From: Hafnia paralvei ATCC 29927
Lineage (GTDB): Bacteria; Pseudomonadota; Gammaproteobacteria; Enterobacterales; Enterobacteriaceae
NCBI RefSeq assembly: GCF_001655005.1
Contig: NZ_LXET01000051.1
Location: forward strand, 1-64,000
Direction: 5' to 3'
Length of the DNA: 64,000 nt
Below, in pieces: positions 1-8,816 of this stretch (position 1 is the first letter of the stretch; every line of letters begins with the position of its first letter). The position numbers and the translations under genes are program-made. The notes beneath the pieces were generated by a model, which was not told the origin of the DNA, did not search any database, and saw only the letters and a program-made list of their open reading frames with translations.

Positions 1-6
1 AGCGGC

Positions 7-35
7 TGACAACCCCTAATTATAAAATTTTTTTC
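7..35 (-). promoter_or_regulatory. Probable upstream half of an rRNA operon P1 promoter (UP element and -35), cut by the window edge
   Basis: Read on the minus strand, an A/T block (GAAAAAAATTTTATAATTA) is followed by GGGG and TTGTCA, the arrangement of an rrn P1 UP element and -35 hexamer. The -10 and the 16S gene would lie left of position 1. In E. coli an rRNA operon (rrnG) follows clpB in the same orientation, which supports the reading. The -10 is not visible, so this stays tentative. Confidence 0.45.
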
Positions 36-112
36 AACCGCGCAAAATTCACACAAAAAATGATATTAAGCAGAATTTTTACACATGTTTTGTTTTTATA
101 TTCACCAATAAC

Positions 113-141
113 AAAAAGGCAGCCTGTTTGGCTGCCTTTTC
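113..141 (-). terminator. Rho-independent terminator of clpB
   Basis: A GGCAGCC/GGCTGCC stem with a 4-nt loop is flanked by A and T runs, so it can act in both directions. It lies 30 bp past the clpB stop. Confidence 0.85.
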
Positions 142-171
142 AATGCGTCCTAATGACGCCTTAACGACCTA

Positions 172-2745
172 TTACTGCTTAGCAATAATCTGATCGCCAT
201 CCACATCTAGCGTAATCGCTTTGCCCGGTATTAATTTGCCAGACAGGATCTGCTGAGCCAGCGGGTTCTCGATTTCTTGCTGGATCGCACGTTTGAGCGG
301 ACGCGCACCATATACCGGATCGAAGCCCGCTTTTGAAAGCTGTTCTAATGCGGCATCGGTGATCGTTACGCTGTAGCCTTTCTCTTCCAAACGTTGATAC
401 AGACGTTCCAACTGGATACGTGCAATTGCCTTGATGTTTTTCTGATCCAACGGATGGAACACAACGGTTTCATCTATACGGTTAATGAATTCAGGGCGGA
501 AATGGTGTGATACCACACTCATGACCAACTCTTTCATTTCACCGTAATCAAGCTGACCGAAACGATCCTGAATCAAATCAGAGCCAAGGTTAGACGTCAT
601 AATAACCACAGTGTTGCGGAAATCGACAGTTCTCCCCTGCCCATCGGTCAGGCGTCCATCGTCTAATACCTGTAGCAAGATGTTGAAAACATCGGGATGC
701 GCTTTTTCTACTTCATCTAATAAGATGACAGAATAAGGACGACGGCGTACGGCCTCCGTCAGATATCCACCTTCTTCATAGCCAACATATCCCGGAGGTG
801 CACCCACTAAGCGTGACACCGAGTGTTTTTCCATGAATTCGGACATGTCGATACGAACCATTGCGTCATCGCTATCAAACAGGAAGTTTGCCAGCGCTTT
901 GCACAGCTCAGTTTTACCCACCCCAGTAGGCCCCAAGAACAAGAAAGAACCTATTGGGCGATTTGGGTCTGACAAACCAGCACGGCTACGACGGATCGCA
1001 TTCGAAACCGCTTCAACAGCTTCATTCTGACCAATCACGCGTTCATGGAGATCATCTTCCATGCGCAATAGTTTTGCACGTTCACTTTCCAACATGCGTG
1101 ACACAGGGATCCCTGTCCAGCGTGCTAGCACCTCGGCGATTTCTACATCAGTCACTTTGTTACGCAGCAGCTTCATTGTCTTGCCTTCAGACTGAGTCGC
1201 AGCTTCTAGCTGTTTTTCTAAGTCAGGCAACTTACCGTACTGAATTTCAGACATCTTAGCCAAATCACCCACTCGGCGAGCCTGCTCAAGTGAGATCTTC
1301 GCCTGCTCGATTTCAGCTTTGATGTTTTGAGTACCGCTCAGAGACGCCTTTTCTGCTTTCCACTCTTCTTCCAGCTCTGAGTATTCCCGCTCTTTATGCT
1401 CTAACTCTTCGTTGAGCATCTCGAGGCGTTTTTTACTCGCGTCATCAGATTCTTTATTCAGCGCCTGCTGTTCCAGTTTGAGCTGAATAATGCGTCGTTC
1501 TAAGCGATCCAGCGATTCAGGCTTAGAATCCATCTGCATACGAATGCTTGATGCTGCTTCGTCAATCAAGTCAATTGCTTTATCCGGCAGTTGACGATCG
1601 GCAATATAACGGTGCGATAAGTTTGCCGCCGCAACAATAGCAGGATCAGTAATTTGTACATGATGGTGCAATTCATAACGTTCTTTCAAACCACGCAGAA
1701 TCGCGATGGTATCTTCTACCGTTGGTTCAGCAACAAACACTTTTTGGAAACGACGCTCAAGCGCGGCATCTTTCTCAATATACTGGCGATACTCGTCCAG
1801 CGTGGTAGCACCGACGCAGTGTAATTCGCCGCGGGCCAACGCAGGTTTAAGCATATTACCCGCATCCATTGCGCCATCGCCTTTACCTGCCCCCACCATA
1901 GTGTGTAGTTCGTCGATAAACAGAATGACGCTGCCTTCCTGTTTAGACAAATCATTCAATACGGCTTTCAAACGCTCTTCAAACTCACCACGGAATTTGG
2001 CACCGGCAATTAACGAGCCCATATCCAGAGACAGAACACGTTTATTCTTTAGACCTTCAGGAACTTCACCGTTAACAATACGCTGTGCCAAACCTTCAAC
2101 AATTGCGGTTTTACCCACACCCGGCTCACCAATCAGCACTGGGTTGTTTTTGGTACGGCGCTGTAAGACCTGAATAGTTCGACGAATTTCTTCATCACGG
2201 CCAATCACTGGGTCAAGTTTGCCCTGTTCGGCACGCTCAGTTAAATCAACAGTATATTTTTTCAATGCCTGACGTTGGTCTTCGGCATTTGCATCATCCA
2301 CTTTCTCGCCTCCACGCATTTGTTCAATGGCGGTACTGACTTTTTGTGTTGTGGCACCCGCTGCTTTTAATATATCGCCAAGGTTTCCCCGGTCTTCTAA
2401 TGCTGCCAATACAAACAGCTCAGAAGAAATGAAGGTGTCATTACGTTTTTGCGCCAGCTTGTCGCAAAGATTCAGCACGCGAATTAATTCATTTGATGGC
2501 TGAACATCCCCACCAGCCCCCTCTACCTGCGGCAAACGAGAGATAGCTTGTTCAAGCTCCTGACGCAGGTTTGCGGTATTCACACCCGCAGACGTTAATA
2601 AAGGTCGAACCGTGCCCCCTTCCTGATTGAGCAATGCACTCATCAGATGTACCGGTTCTATAAATTGGTTGTCGCGCCCAAGTGCGAGTGACTGGGCGTC
2701 AGCGAGGGCAAGCTGGAACTTACTTGTTAAGCGATCCAGACGCAT
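172..2745 (-). CDS. clpB: ClpB, ATP-dependent disaggregase (Hsp100)
   Basis: Cytosolic hexameric AAA+ chaperone that, with DnaK/DnaJ/GrpE, pulls polypeptides out of heat-induced aggregates. The 857-residue product has the expected order: Clp N domain (about 1-145), first ATPase with Walker A GEPGVGKT near 206, a long charged coiled-coil M domain (about 410-520) that distinguishes ClpB from ClpA, and second ATPase with GPTGVGKT near 605. The start used (MRLDRLTSKF) has a GGAGG ribosome site 5 nt upstream; an in-frame start 21 bp earlier has none as good. It is preceded by a sigma-32-like promoter, lies downstream of pgeF, and ends at a strong hairpin. Length and motifs match the family exactly. 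Confidence 0.98.
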   Translation of the reverse strand: MRLDRLTSKFQLALADAQSLALGRDNQFIEPVHLMSALLNQEGGTVRPLLTSAGVNTANLRQELEQAISRLPQVEGAGGDVQPSNELIRVLNLCDKLAQKRNDTFISSELFVLAALEDRGNLGDILKAAGATTQKVSTAIEQMRGGEKVDDANAEDQRQALKKYTVDLTERAEQGKLDPVIGRDEEIRRTIQVLQRRTKNNPVLIGEPGVGKTAIVEGLAQRIVNGEVPEGLKNKRVLSLDMGSLIAGAKFRGEFEERLKAVLNDLSKQEGSVILFIDELHTMVGAGKGDGAMDAGNMLKPALARGELHCVGATTLDEYRQYIEKDAALERRFQKVFVAEPTVEDTIAILRGLKERYELHHHVQITDPAIVAAANLSHRYIADRQLPDKAIDLIDEAASSIRMQMDSKPESLDRLERRIIQLKLEQQALNKESDDASKKRLEMLNEELEHKEREYSELEEEWKAEKASLSGTQNIKAEIEQAKISLEQARRVGDLAKMSEIQYGKLPDLEKQLEAATQSEGKTMKLLRNKVTDVEIAEVLARWTGIPVSRMLESERAKLLRMEDDLHERVIGQNEAVEAVSNAIRRSRAGLSDPNRPIGSFLFLGPTGVGKTELCKALANFLFDSDDAMVRIDMSEFMEKHSVSRLVGAPPGYVGYEEGGYLTEAVRRRPYSVILLDEVEKAHPDVFNILLQVLDDGRLTDGQGRTVDFRNTVVIMTSNLGSDLIQDRFGQLDYGEMKELVMSVVSHHFRPEFINRIDETVVFHPLDQKNIKAIARIQLERLYQRLEEKGYSVTITDAALEQLSKAGFDPVYGARPLKRAIQQEIENPLAQQILSGKLIPGKAITLDVDGDQIIAKQ

Positions 2746-2783
2746 AATTCCTCCAAGACGTGTCAAAGTTTCTACTGAAGAAT

Positions 2784-2811
2784 AAATAAGGTCTACTCAA
2801 CACTTTTCAAG
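2784..2811 (-). promoter_or_regulatory. Sigma-32 (heat-shock) promoter of clpB
   Basis: On the minus strand CTTGAAA (exact -35 match) is separated by 13 bp from CCTTATTT (6 of 8 to the CCCCATNT -10). It lies 39 bp before the clpB start, and clpB is a classic RpoH target. Confidence 0.7.
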
Positions 2812-2921
2812 GTCAATTAGCACGAAAATGACTACTTTTTGTTATGAGTCAAGTGGCAAACATTAAGTACAGTTTTTGGAAAGAGAATGTGAATGAAGAA
2901 AAAAAGCGTTAAAGAATAACG

Positions 2922-3656
2922 CTATCGAAACCAAATCAGTGCAGCCATTCGCCCAGTGACTGGCTCTCGGCGATATGAGAAAAAGCGGGACTTATCGCTC
3001 ACGGTACATAAATCACCGCCAGAAATCTCGTGTACGCCCGCTCGGTGCAAACGCAAACGCGCTAATTGATAAATATCGGCTAGATATTTGTCCTCCCTAG
3101 CCACAAAGGCTTGTTCAGCATCGGCATCCTGCAACATGAATGCTTCACGCACTTCAGCGCCAACCTCAAACATTTCGGGACCGATAGCAGGGCCAAACCA
3201 TGCAATAATATCTTCAGGTGCAGAGCGAAAACAGGCAAGAGTTTGCTCTAAGACACCCTGGCATAAACCACGCCAACCCGCATGTGCTGCGGCAACTTCT
3301 GTTCCCTGTCGATTACAAAATAAAACCGGCAAACAATCCGCCGTCATCACGGTGCAAACTTGCCCCGCCACATCAGTATAGGAGGCATCTGCCTGATTGT
3401 CCGTACGATCGCTGTCTGCATTCAGGCGCAAAACACGAACGCCGTGTACCTGTTCTAGCCAAAAAGGTTCAGATGGCGCGCCAGACATTTCAGTCAATAA
3501 GCGACGGTTTTCAGCAACAATCACCGCATCATCGCCAACATGAGTCCCCAGATTTAAACCATCATACGGGGGAAAGCTGACACCCCCCTTGCGGGAGGTG
3601 TTAAACGCGACGACATTTTCAGGCGCAGACCAAGTAGGAACGATCAGCGAACTCAT
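2922..3656 (-). CDS. pgeF: PgeF (YfiH), multicopper-oxidoreductase-like peptidoglycan editing factor
   Basis: Member of the YfiH/laccase-domain family, reported to remove wrongly incorporated L-Ser from peptidoglycan precursors and to have purine nucleoside phosphorylase activity in homologues. The 244-residue protein keeps the three metal-ligand motifs: His in WLEQVHG, Cys in TADCLPVLF and His in HAGWRG. The start MSSLIVPTW overlaps the rluD stop in an ATGA, so translation is probably coupled; two extra codons upstream are possible. rluD-pgeF-clpB is the standard enterobacterial order. Biological substrate is from the family, not from this sequence. Confidence 0.93.
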   Translation of the reverse strand: MSSLIVPTWSAPENVVAFNTSRKGGVSFPPYDGLNLGTHVGDDAVIVAENRRLLTEMSGAPSEPFWLEQVHGVRVLRLNADSDRTDNQADASYTDVAGQVCTVMTADCLPVLFCNRQGTEVAAAHAGWRGLCQGVLEQTLACFRSAPEDIIAWFGPAIGPEMFEVGAEVREAFMLQDADAEQAFVAREDKYLADIYQLARLRLHRAGVHEISGGDLCTVSDKSRFFSYRREPVTGRMAALIWFR

Positions 3657-4633
3657 AACCAATCCATTTCGTCTTTGAACTCTTCAGTATCAGCCTGCAA
3701 CGCCGTGATTAAATCAACCATATCCTGAGGTAATGGCGCATGCCATTCCATTTGAATACCGCTGATAGGGTGATACAAACGTAACATTGTTGCGTGCAGA
3801 GCCTGACGATCAAAACCGCGCAAAATGGTGATGAACTCTTCAGATGCGCCTTTAGGTGGACGAGGACGGCCGCCATATAAAGGATCGCCCACCAGCGGGT
3901 GACTGATATGGGCCATATGCACACGGATTTGGTGAGTACGTCCCGTTTCTAGACGTAAGCGTAAACGCGTATGCGCACGGAAATGTTCCATAATGCGATA
4001 ATGCGTTACCGCTGGTTTACCCATCGGGTGCACGGCCATATGTGTGCGTTTGGTTGGATGACGAGAAATAGGCTCTTCTACCGTCCCACCTGCCGTCATC
4101 GTGCCAATCGCCACCGCTTCATATTCACGCGTAATTTCACGCGCTTGTAGCGCCTCAACTAAACGAGTCTGTGCGGGAACTGTTTTAGCAACCACCATCA
4201 AGCCGGTGGTATCTTTATCCAATCGATGAACTATACCCGCACGCGGCACATCAACAATTTCCGGATAGTAATACAGCAACGCGTTAAGGATAGTTCCATC
4301 AGGATTACCGGCTCCTGGGTGAACAACTAAATCGCGCGGCTTATTGATCACCAAAATATCACTATCTTCATAAACGATATCTAATGGAATATTCTGCGGT
4401 TCCCAGCGTGCTTCTTCTTCAATTAGCGCATCAATAGCGATTTCTTCGCCACCCAGCACTTTTTCTTTTGGCTTGTTGATAATTTTCCCGTTAACCTTGA
4501 CACGATCATCAAGGATCCACTCTTTTATACGAGATCGTGAATAATCAGGGAACAATTCGGCCAAAGCCTGATCTAAACGATGACCAAGCTGTGATTCCGT
4601 CACCGTTGCGGTTAGTTCTACTTGTTGTGCCAT
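3653..4633 (-). CDS. rluD: RluD, 23S rRNA pseudouridine(1911/1915/1917) synthase
   Basis: Converts three uridines in helix 69 of 23S rRNA to pseudouridine, needed for normal subunit assembly and termination. An N-terminal S4 RNA-binding domain (about residues 18-80) precedes the RluA-family catalytic domain. The signature HRLDKDTTG near residue 137 carries the catalytic Asp. At 326 residues it is family length. It overlaps pgeF by 4 nt, and bamD is divergent across a 131-bp gap. Confidence 0.97.
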   Translation of the reverse strand: MAQQVELTATVTESQLGHRLDQALAELFPDYSRSRIKEWILDDRVKVNGKIINKPKEKVLGGEEIAIDALIEEEARWEPQNIPLDIVYEDSDILVINKPRDLVVHPGAGNPDGTILNALLYYYPEIVDVPRAGIVHRLDKDTTGLMVVAKTVPAQTRLVEALQAREITREYEAVAIGTMTAGGTVEEPISRHPTKRTHMAVHPMGKPAVTHYRIMEHFRAHTRLRLRLETGRTHQIRVHMAHISHPLVGDPLYGGRPRPPKGASEEFITILRGFDRQALHATMLRLYHPISGIQMEWHAPLPQDMVDLITALQADTEEFKDEMDWL

Positions 4634-4669
4634 ATGGGTTTCTTTCGTTAACGTTGGGTTTTCTCGGCG

Positions 4670-4696
4670 TTGCCGTTTAAAATAATGTGCTATTGT
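4670..4696 (+). promoter_or_regulatory. Possible sigma-70 promoter for bamD
   Basis: TTGCCG and TATTGT are separated by 15 bp, 69 bp before the bamD start. Spacing is shorter than ideal, so this is a weak prediction. Confidence 0.3.
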
Positions 4697-4764
4697 AGCT
4701 GGTCTTTGTCGGGAGCTTAACGGAGAGTCTCCCGGAACAACACAAAAAGGGTAATCAAAACGTC

Positions 4765-5502
4765 ATGACGCGTATGAAATATCTGGTGGCTGCCGCCACG
4801 TTGAGCCTGGCGCTGGCAGGTTGCTCCAGTTCCAAAGATGCGGTACCTGATAATCCGCCTTCAGAAATTTATGCTACCGCTCAGCAAAAGTTGCAGGACG
4901 GTAACTTTAAAGCCGCAATTACGCAACTGGAAGCGTTAGACAACCGCTATCCGTTCGGGCCTTATTCTCAGCAGGTTCAGTTGGATCTGATCTACGCCTA
5001 TTACAAATCGGCTGATTTGCCGATGGCACAGGCGTCTATCGACCGCTTCATGCGTTTGAATCCAACACATCCTAATATTGATTATGTCCTGTACATGCGC
5101 GGCCTAACTGATATGGCGTTGGATGACAGTGCGCTTCAGGGATTCTTCGGTATTGACCGTTCTGACCGCGATCCGGAGCATGCCCGTCAGGCATTCCGTG
5201 ATTTTAGTCAGTTGGTTCAGCGCTATCCAAATAGTCAGTACAGCGCAGATGCCACCAAACGCCTCGTCTATCTGAAAGATCGTTTGGCAAAATATGAGCT
5301 GTCCGTTGCACAATACTACACTAAACGCGGTGCCTACGTCGCTGTTGTTAACCGTGTAGAAAATATGCTGCGTAACTATCCTGATACTCAAGCAACGCGT
5401 GATGCGCTGCCGTTGATGGAAAATGCGTACAAGCAGATGAACCTGACTGCTCAGGCCGACAAAGTCGCCAAAATTATTGCTGAGAACCCAGCAAAAGCGT
5501 AG
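4765..5502 (+). CDS. bamD: BamD (YfiO), outer-membrane assembly lipoprotein
   Basis: Essential lipoprotein of the BAM complex that binds BamA and beta-barrel substrates at the periplasmic face of the outer membrane. The start MTRMKYLVAAATL gives a lipoprotein signal ending in the lipobox LAGC, with mature Cys near residue 19 followed by SSSK, which has no inner-membrane retention Asp at +2. The rest is helical TPR repeat sequence, including NRYPFGPYSQQVQLDL and RSDRDPEHARQAF. Length 245 equals E. coli BamD. It is monocistronic, with a terminator right after it. Confidence 0.97.
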   Translation: MTRMKYLVAAATLSLALAGCSSSKDAVPDNPPSEIYATAQQKLQDGNFKAAITQLEALDNRYPFGPYSQQVQLDLIYAYYKSADLPMAQASIDRFMRLNPTHPNIDYVLYMRGLTDMALDDSALQGFFGIDRSDRDPEHARQAFRDFSQLVQRYPNSQYSADATKRLVYLKDRLAKYELSVAQYYTKRGAYVAVVNRVENMLRNYPDTQATRDALPLMENAYKQMNLTAQADKVAKIIAENPAKA

Positions 5503-5524
5503 TAGGTCAGATTAGTTGAATAGT

Positions 5525-5552
5525 AAAAAGGCAGCCAGTGGCTGCCTTTTTT
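5525..5552 (+). terminator. Terminator of bamD
   Basis: GGCAGCC/GGCTGCC stem with A and T tracts, 22 bp after the bamD stop. Confidence 0.85.
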
Positions 5553-5827
5553 GTATCTGCGAGATGCAATTGAAAAAACGAGAGACCAACCAAGTGATCT
5601 TTAGGCCGTAGCAAAGCCGGAGCCTAGCCGTTTTCTCTGTCCCGATTTCCCCACTATGCGGGCTCTTCTTGCCTGACTCAAGCTCTAAATCGCTTAGACT
5701 TATCAAAAATCACAAATCGACTTATCTTTGCAAAAAGTGACAAAAATTCGTGATTTTAGTCTCACACTTTGTTGAAAACGGCGTTATTCTAAAATTACCA
5801 AGACGGAAAAGACTGAGAGGTATGTAT

Positions 5828-6181
5828 ATGACTATTAGTATCACCAGTAAACAAATGGAAATCACCACTGCCATTCGTCAACATGTCGAGGACCGTCTAA
5901 GTAAACTGGAAAAATGGCAAACGCATCTGATCAATCCACATATCATTTTGTCTAAAGAGCCAAAACTGTATGTTGCCGATGCCACAATTAATACGCCTAA
6001 CGGACAGTTGATTGCCAGCGCGAAACATGAAGATATGTACGCCGCCATCAACGAACTGATTGCTAAGCTCGAACGTCAGCTCAATAAGGTACAACACAAA
6101 GGTGAAGCACGTCGCGCTAGTGCCAGTGTTAAAGACGCTAACCTAGAAGAGGCTAATTTAGCGGAAGAAGACGTAGAATAA
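5828..6181 (+). CDS. raiA: RaiA (YfiA, protein Y), ribosome-associated inhibitor
   Basis: Cold- and stationary-phase factor that binds in the 30S A/P-site channel and inactivates 70S ribosomes as monomers. The 117-residue product begins MTISITSKQMEITTAIRQHV and keeps the HPF/RaiA fold residues, including HEDMYAAINELIAKLERQL, followed by the acidic RaiA-type tail. The start is at the second ATG of ATGTATATG, with GAGAGG 7 nt upstream; a longer reading frame to 5750 is not conserved. A terminator follows and pheL is next. Confidence 0.96.
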   Translation: MTISITSKQMEITTAIRQHVEDRLSKLEKWQTHLINPHIILSKEPKLYVADATINTPNGQLIASAKHEDMYAAINELIAKLERQLNKVQHKGEARRASASVKDANLEEANLAEEDVE

Positions 6182-6208
6182 ATCCATCATCCAGTGACTT
6201 ATCGACTA

Positions 6209-6233
6209 AACGCGCCAGGAGGCGCGTTTTTTG
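6209..6233 (+). terminator. Terminator of raiA
   Basis: ACGCGCC/GGCGCGT stem with a short loop followed by six T residues. Confidence 0.88.
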
Positions 6234-6263
6234 TTGACAGCAGAAAAGTAACACAGGTAAGTT
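6234..6263 (+). promoter_or_regulatory. Promoter of the pheL-pheA operon
   Basis: A consensus TTGACA -35 abuts the raiA terminator. The best -10 by alignment to the E. coli pheA promoter as remembered is TAAGTT after 18 bp, a poor hexamer. Confidence 0.55.
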
Positions 6264-6298
6264 AACTAATGACTTCATAGCAAATTATGGTGCCCTGC

Positions 6299-6346
6299 AT
6301 GACTCAATCTTTGTTTCTCTTCGCATTCCTTTTTACCTTCCCCTGA
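6299..6346 (+). CDS. pheL: PheL, pheA operon leader peptide
   Basis: A 15-codon reading frame (MTQSLFLFAFLFTFP) with five Phe codons sits between the promoter and a terminator hairpin. Ribosome stalling at these codons when charged tRNA-Phe is scarce frees RNA segment 2 to form the antiterminator. E. coli PheL is also 15 residues and, as I recall, has seven Phe. Position, length and composition make the call secure, although the frame is too short for ordinary gene finding. Confidence 0.93.
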   Translation: MTQSLFLFAFLFTFP

Positions 6347-6420
6347 TTGGGAGGCGTTTTTCCGTATAAAGAAAGCATGCGAAGAAAAACAGAAAAGCCT
6401 CCCAACTGGGAGGCTTTTTT
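6336..6420 (+). promoter_or_regulatory. pheA transcription attenuator
   Basis: Three mutually exclusive pairings are visible. Segment 1 (6336-6342, in the leader ORF) can pair with GGGAGG at 6349-6354. TTGGGAGGC at 6347-6355 pairs perfectly over 9 bp with GCCTCCCAA at 6397-6405 as the antiterminator. The same downstream segment otherwise forms the terminator. This is the classic phenylalanine attenuation layout. Confidence 0.88.
6393..6420 (+). terminator. Attenuator terminator hairpin ahead of pheA
   Basis: AAAAGCCTCCC and GGGAGGCTTTT pair around an AACT tetraloop and are followed by a T run, 53 bp before the pheA start. Confidence 0.92.
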
Positions 6421-6472
6421 CATTTTCATCCTATACAACATACAACCAGATCCAATATAAGAAAGGCTCGAT

Positions 6473-7624
6473 ATGACTACAGATAATCCATTATTGGCAA
6501 TACGTGAGCAGATCAGCACCGTCGATAGCAAACTACTCGCGCTATTGAGCGAACGCCGAGAACTCGCAGCAGCGGTCGCCCGAGCCAAACAAAAAAGCCA
6601 TCGCCCCATTAGAGATAAAGAGCGTGAGCGTGAGTTACTCAATTCGCTGACAGAACAAGGTAAGGCGCTCAATCTTGACAGCCATTACATCACTCGTCTG
6701 TTTCAACTCATTATCGAAGATTCCGTGTTAACTCAGCAGGCGCTGTTACAGCATCAATACAATCACACCACACAAAAGTCAGCACGAATTGCTTTTCTTG
6801 GTCCAAAAGGCTCCTACTCTCACCTCGCGGCTCGCCAGTATGCAGCTCGTCATTTCGAGCAGTTGATTGAATGTGGATGCCACCGTTTTCAAGATATCTT
6901 TAACCATGTTGAAACTGGTCAGGCGGACTTCGCCGTATTGCCGATTGAAAACACCAGTTCAGGCTCGATAAATGAAGTTTATGATCTGTTGCAACATACT
7001 AGTCTATCGATCGTTGGTGAATTAACGATACCGATCGATCACTGTATTCTCGTGGCTGGTGATACACATCTTATTGATATTAAAACAGTTTATAGCCATC
7101 CACAGCCATTCCAACAGTGCAGCCAATTTCTGAACGCGTATCCAAACTGGAAAATTGAGTACTGTGAAAGCACTGCAGCCGCAATGGAGAAAGTTGCTGC
7201 ACTTAATTCGCCGCACGCCGCAGCGCTCGGTAGCGAAGCAGGCGGCTCATTGTATGGACTTCAACCGTTGGAACAGAATCTGGCGAATCAACAACAAAAC
7301 ATCACTCGTTTCATCGTTCTAGCGCGCAAAGCGATTGAAGTCACCTCTCAGGTTCCAGCTAAAACAACATTGATCATGGCTACCGGCCAGCAATCAGGTG
7401 CACTGGTTGAGGCGTTACTGGTATTCCGTGACCACAGTATCGTCATTACTAAGCTGGAGTCTCGCCCGATCAACGGTAACCCGTGGGAAGAGATGTTTTA
7501 TCTGGATGTGCAGGCCAATATGAACGATGCAGCTATGAAAGCAGCATTGAAAGACCTACAGGCAATTACGCGTTCGCAAAAAATACTGGGATGTTACCCA
7601 AGCGAAAACGTGGTTCCAGTTTAA
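6473..7624 (+). CDS. pheA: PheA, bifunctional chorismate mutase / prephenate dehydratase
   Basis: Converts chorismate to prephenate and then to phenylpyruvate, the committed route to phenylalanine. The 383 residues show an AroQ chorismate mutase domain (1-90, with RRELA and HRPIRD), a prephenate dehydratase domain (about 104-285, with FLGPKGSYSHLAARQY and PIENTSSGSIN), and a C-terminal ACT domain (about 299-376) with the ESRPINGNPWEE feedback-binding segment. A good AGAAAGG ribosome site precedes the ATG. Expression is controlled by the upstream attenuator and activity by Phe through the ACT domain. It converges with tyrA. Confidence 0.98.
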   Translation: MTTDNPLLAIREQISTVDSKLLALLSERRELAAAVARAKQKSHRPIRDKERERELLNSLTEQGKALNLDSHYITRLFQLIIEDSVLTQQALLQHQYNHTTQKSARIAFLGPKGSYSHLAARQYAARHFEQLIECGCHRFQDIFNHVETGQADFAVLPIENTSSGSINEVYDLLQHTSLSIVGELTIPIDHCILVAGDTHLIDIKTVYSHPQPFQQCSQFLNAYPNWKIEYCESTAAAMEKVAALNSPHAAALGSEAGGSLYGLQPLEQNLANQQQNITRFIVLARKAIEVTSQVPAKTTLIMATGQQSGALVEALLVFRDHSIVITKLESRPINGNPWEEMFYLDVQANMNDAAMKAALKDLQAITRSQKILGCYPSENVVPV

Positions 7625-7646
7625 TCTACGCTTGGTTCAAAATAAC

Positions 7647-7674
7647 AAAGCCCGCATCTGCGGGCCTTTTTATT
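7647..7674. terminator. Bidirectional terminator between pheA and tyrA
   Basis: AAAGCCCGCA/TGCGGGCCTTTTT stem with A and T tracts on both sides serves the two convergent operons. Confidence 0.88.
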
Positions 7675-7689
7675 TCAAGTATTTAATAC

Positions 7690-8811
7690 TTATTTACGGC
7701 TATCATTGGCCTGACGCAATAGCGAACGACTTTCTGCTTGGAAGTGCTGGGCATAATCGCCAAACCAGTGCTCTACTTTTTTAAAGCTATCGATAAACGC
7801 GGCTTTATCGTGGCTTTCTAATAGGGCTATCGCTTCCCCAAACCGCTTATAGTAGCGTTTTATAAGAGCTAGATTATTTTCCGACGACATAATGATATCT
7901 GCGTATAACTGCGGATCTTGCGCAAATAAGCGGCCAACCATCACCAGTTCCAATCGATAAATTGGAGATGACAACGCAAGCAGCTGTTCGAGCTGTACGT
8001 TCTCTTCAGCCAAATGCAAACCATAAGCAAACGTTGCGAAGTGGCGCAGCGCCTGAATAAACGCCATATTCTGATCGTGCTCAACGGCGCTAATACGATG
8101 CAGTCTCGCCCCCCAAACCTGCAGCTGTTCTAACAACCATTGATAAGCCTCAGGCTGACGACCATCGCAATACACGACAACCTGCTTAGCCAAGCTACCA
8201 ACATCAGGGCCAAACATCGGATGCAGGCCCAGCACCGGTCCTTGGTGTGCAGCTAACATGGCCTGCAGCGGCTTATTTTTTACCGAGGCTAAATCTACGA
8301 GTACGCAATCATGAGGGAGCTGCGGTAGACGGTCAATCACCTGTTCAGTTAGATGAATTGGCACACTAACGATAACCATACCCGCATCCGCACATAACGA
8401 TTCCGCTTGAGGCCAATCTTCCTGTTCAAGAATGCGAACCTCATAGCCAGAGAGCTGTAATAGCTTCTCAAATAAGCGCCCCATCTGTCCGTGCCCACCA
8501 ACAATGACGACCGGACGCAAGTCCGGCTTCAGGCTTTTAAAACCTTTGTCATTCTCACTGGAGTAAGACTCACGCATGACTCGACGCAAAACGTCCTCGA
8601 TCAGATCCGGCGGTACTCCTAGCAGTTCCGCCTCTTTACGGCGAGAAGCCAGCATCGACGCTTCACGTTCAGGAACATAAATCGGCAATCCATATCGACT
8701 TTTAACTTCGCCAACTTCAGCCACGAGTTGCAGACGGCGCGCCAATAGATCCAGCAACCCCTTATCCACTTCATCGATCTGATCCCGCAATGCGGTGAGT
8801 TCCGCCACCAT
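7690..8811 (-). CDS. tyrA: TyrA, bifunctional chorismate mutase / prephenate dehydrogenase
   Basis: Makes prephenate from chorismate and oxidatively decarboxylates it with NAD+ to 4-hydroxyphenylpyruvate for tyrosine synthesis. The first 90 residues are an AroQ mutase domain (MVAELTALRDQIDEVDKGL). The dehydrogenase starts with the nucleotide-binding loop VVIVGGHGQMGRLF near residue 102 and includes LHPMFGPDV. At 373 residues it matches E. coli TyrA. The gap from aroF is only 5 bp, so aroF-tyrA is one operon under the TyrR-type operators upstream of aroF. Confidence 0.98.
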   Translation of the reverse strand: MVAELTALRDQIDEVDKGLLDLLARRLQLVAEVGEVKSRYGLPIYVPEREASMLASRRKEAELLGVPPDLIEDVLRRVMRESYSSENDKGFKSLKPDLRPVVIVGGHGQMGRLFEKLLQLSGYEVRILEQEDWPQAESLCADAGMVIVSVPIHLTEQVIDRLPQLPHDCVLVDLASVKNKPLQAMLAAHQGPVLGLHPMFGPDVGSLAKQVVVYCDGRQPEAYQWLLEQLQVWGARLHRISAVEHDQNMAFIQALRHFATFAYGLHLAEENVQLEQLLALSSPIYRLELVMVGRLFAQDPQLYADIIMSSENNLALIKRYYKRFGEAIALLESHDKAAFIDSFKKVEHWFGDYAQHFQAESRSLLRQANDSRK

Positions 8812-8816
8812 GATAC

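Noticed and set aside
954..2173. Long open frames on the + strand opposite clpB
   Set aside because: They mirror a conserved coding strand, have no ribosome sites or conserved sequence, and are shadows.
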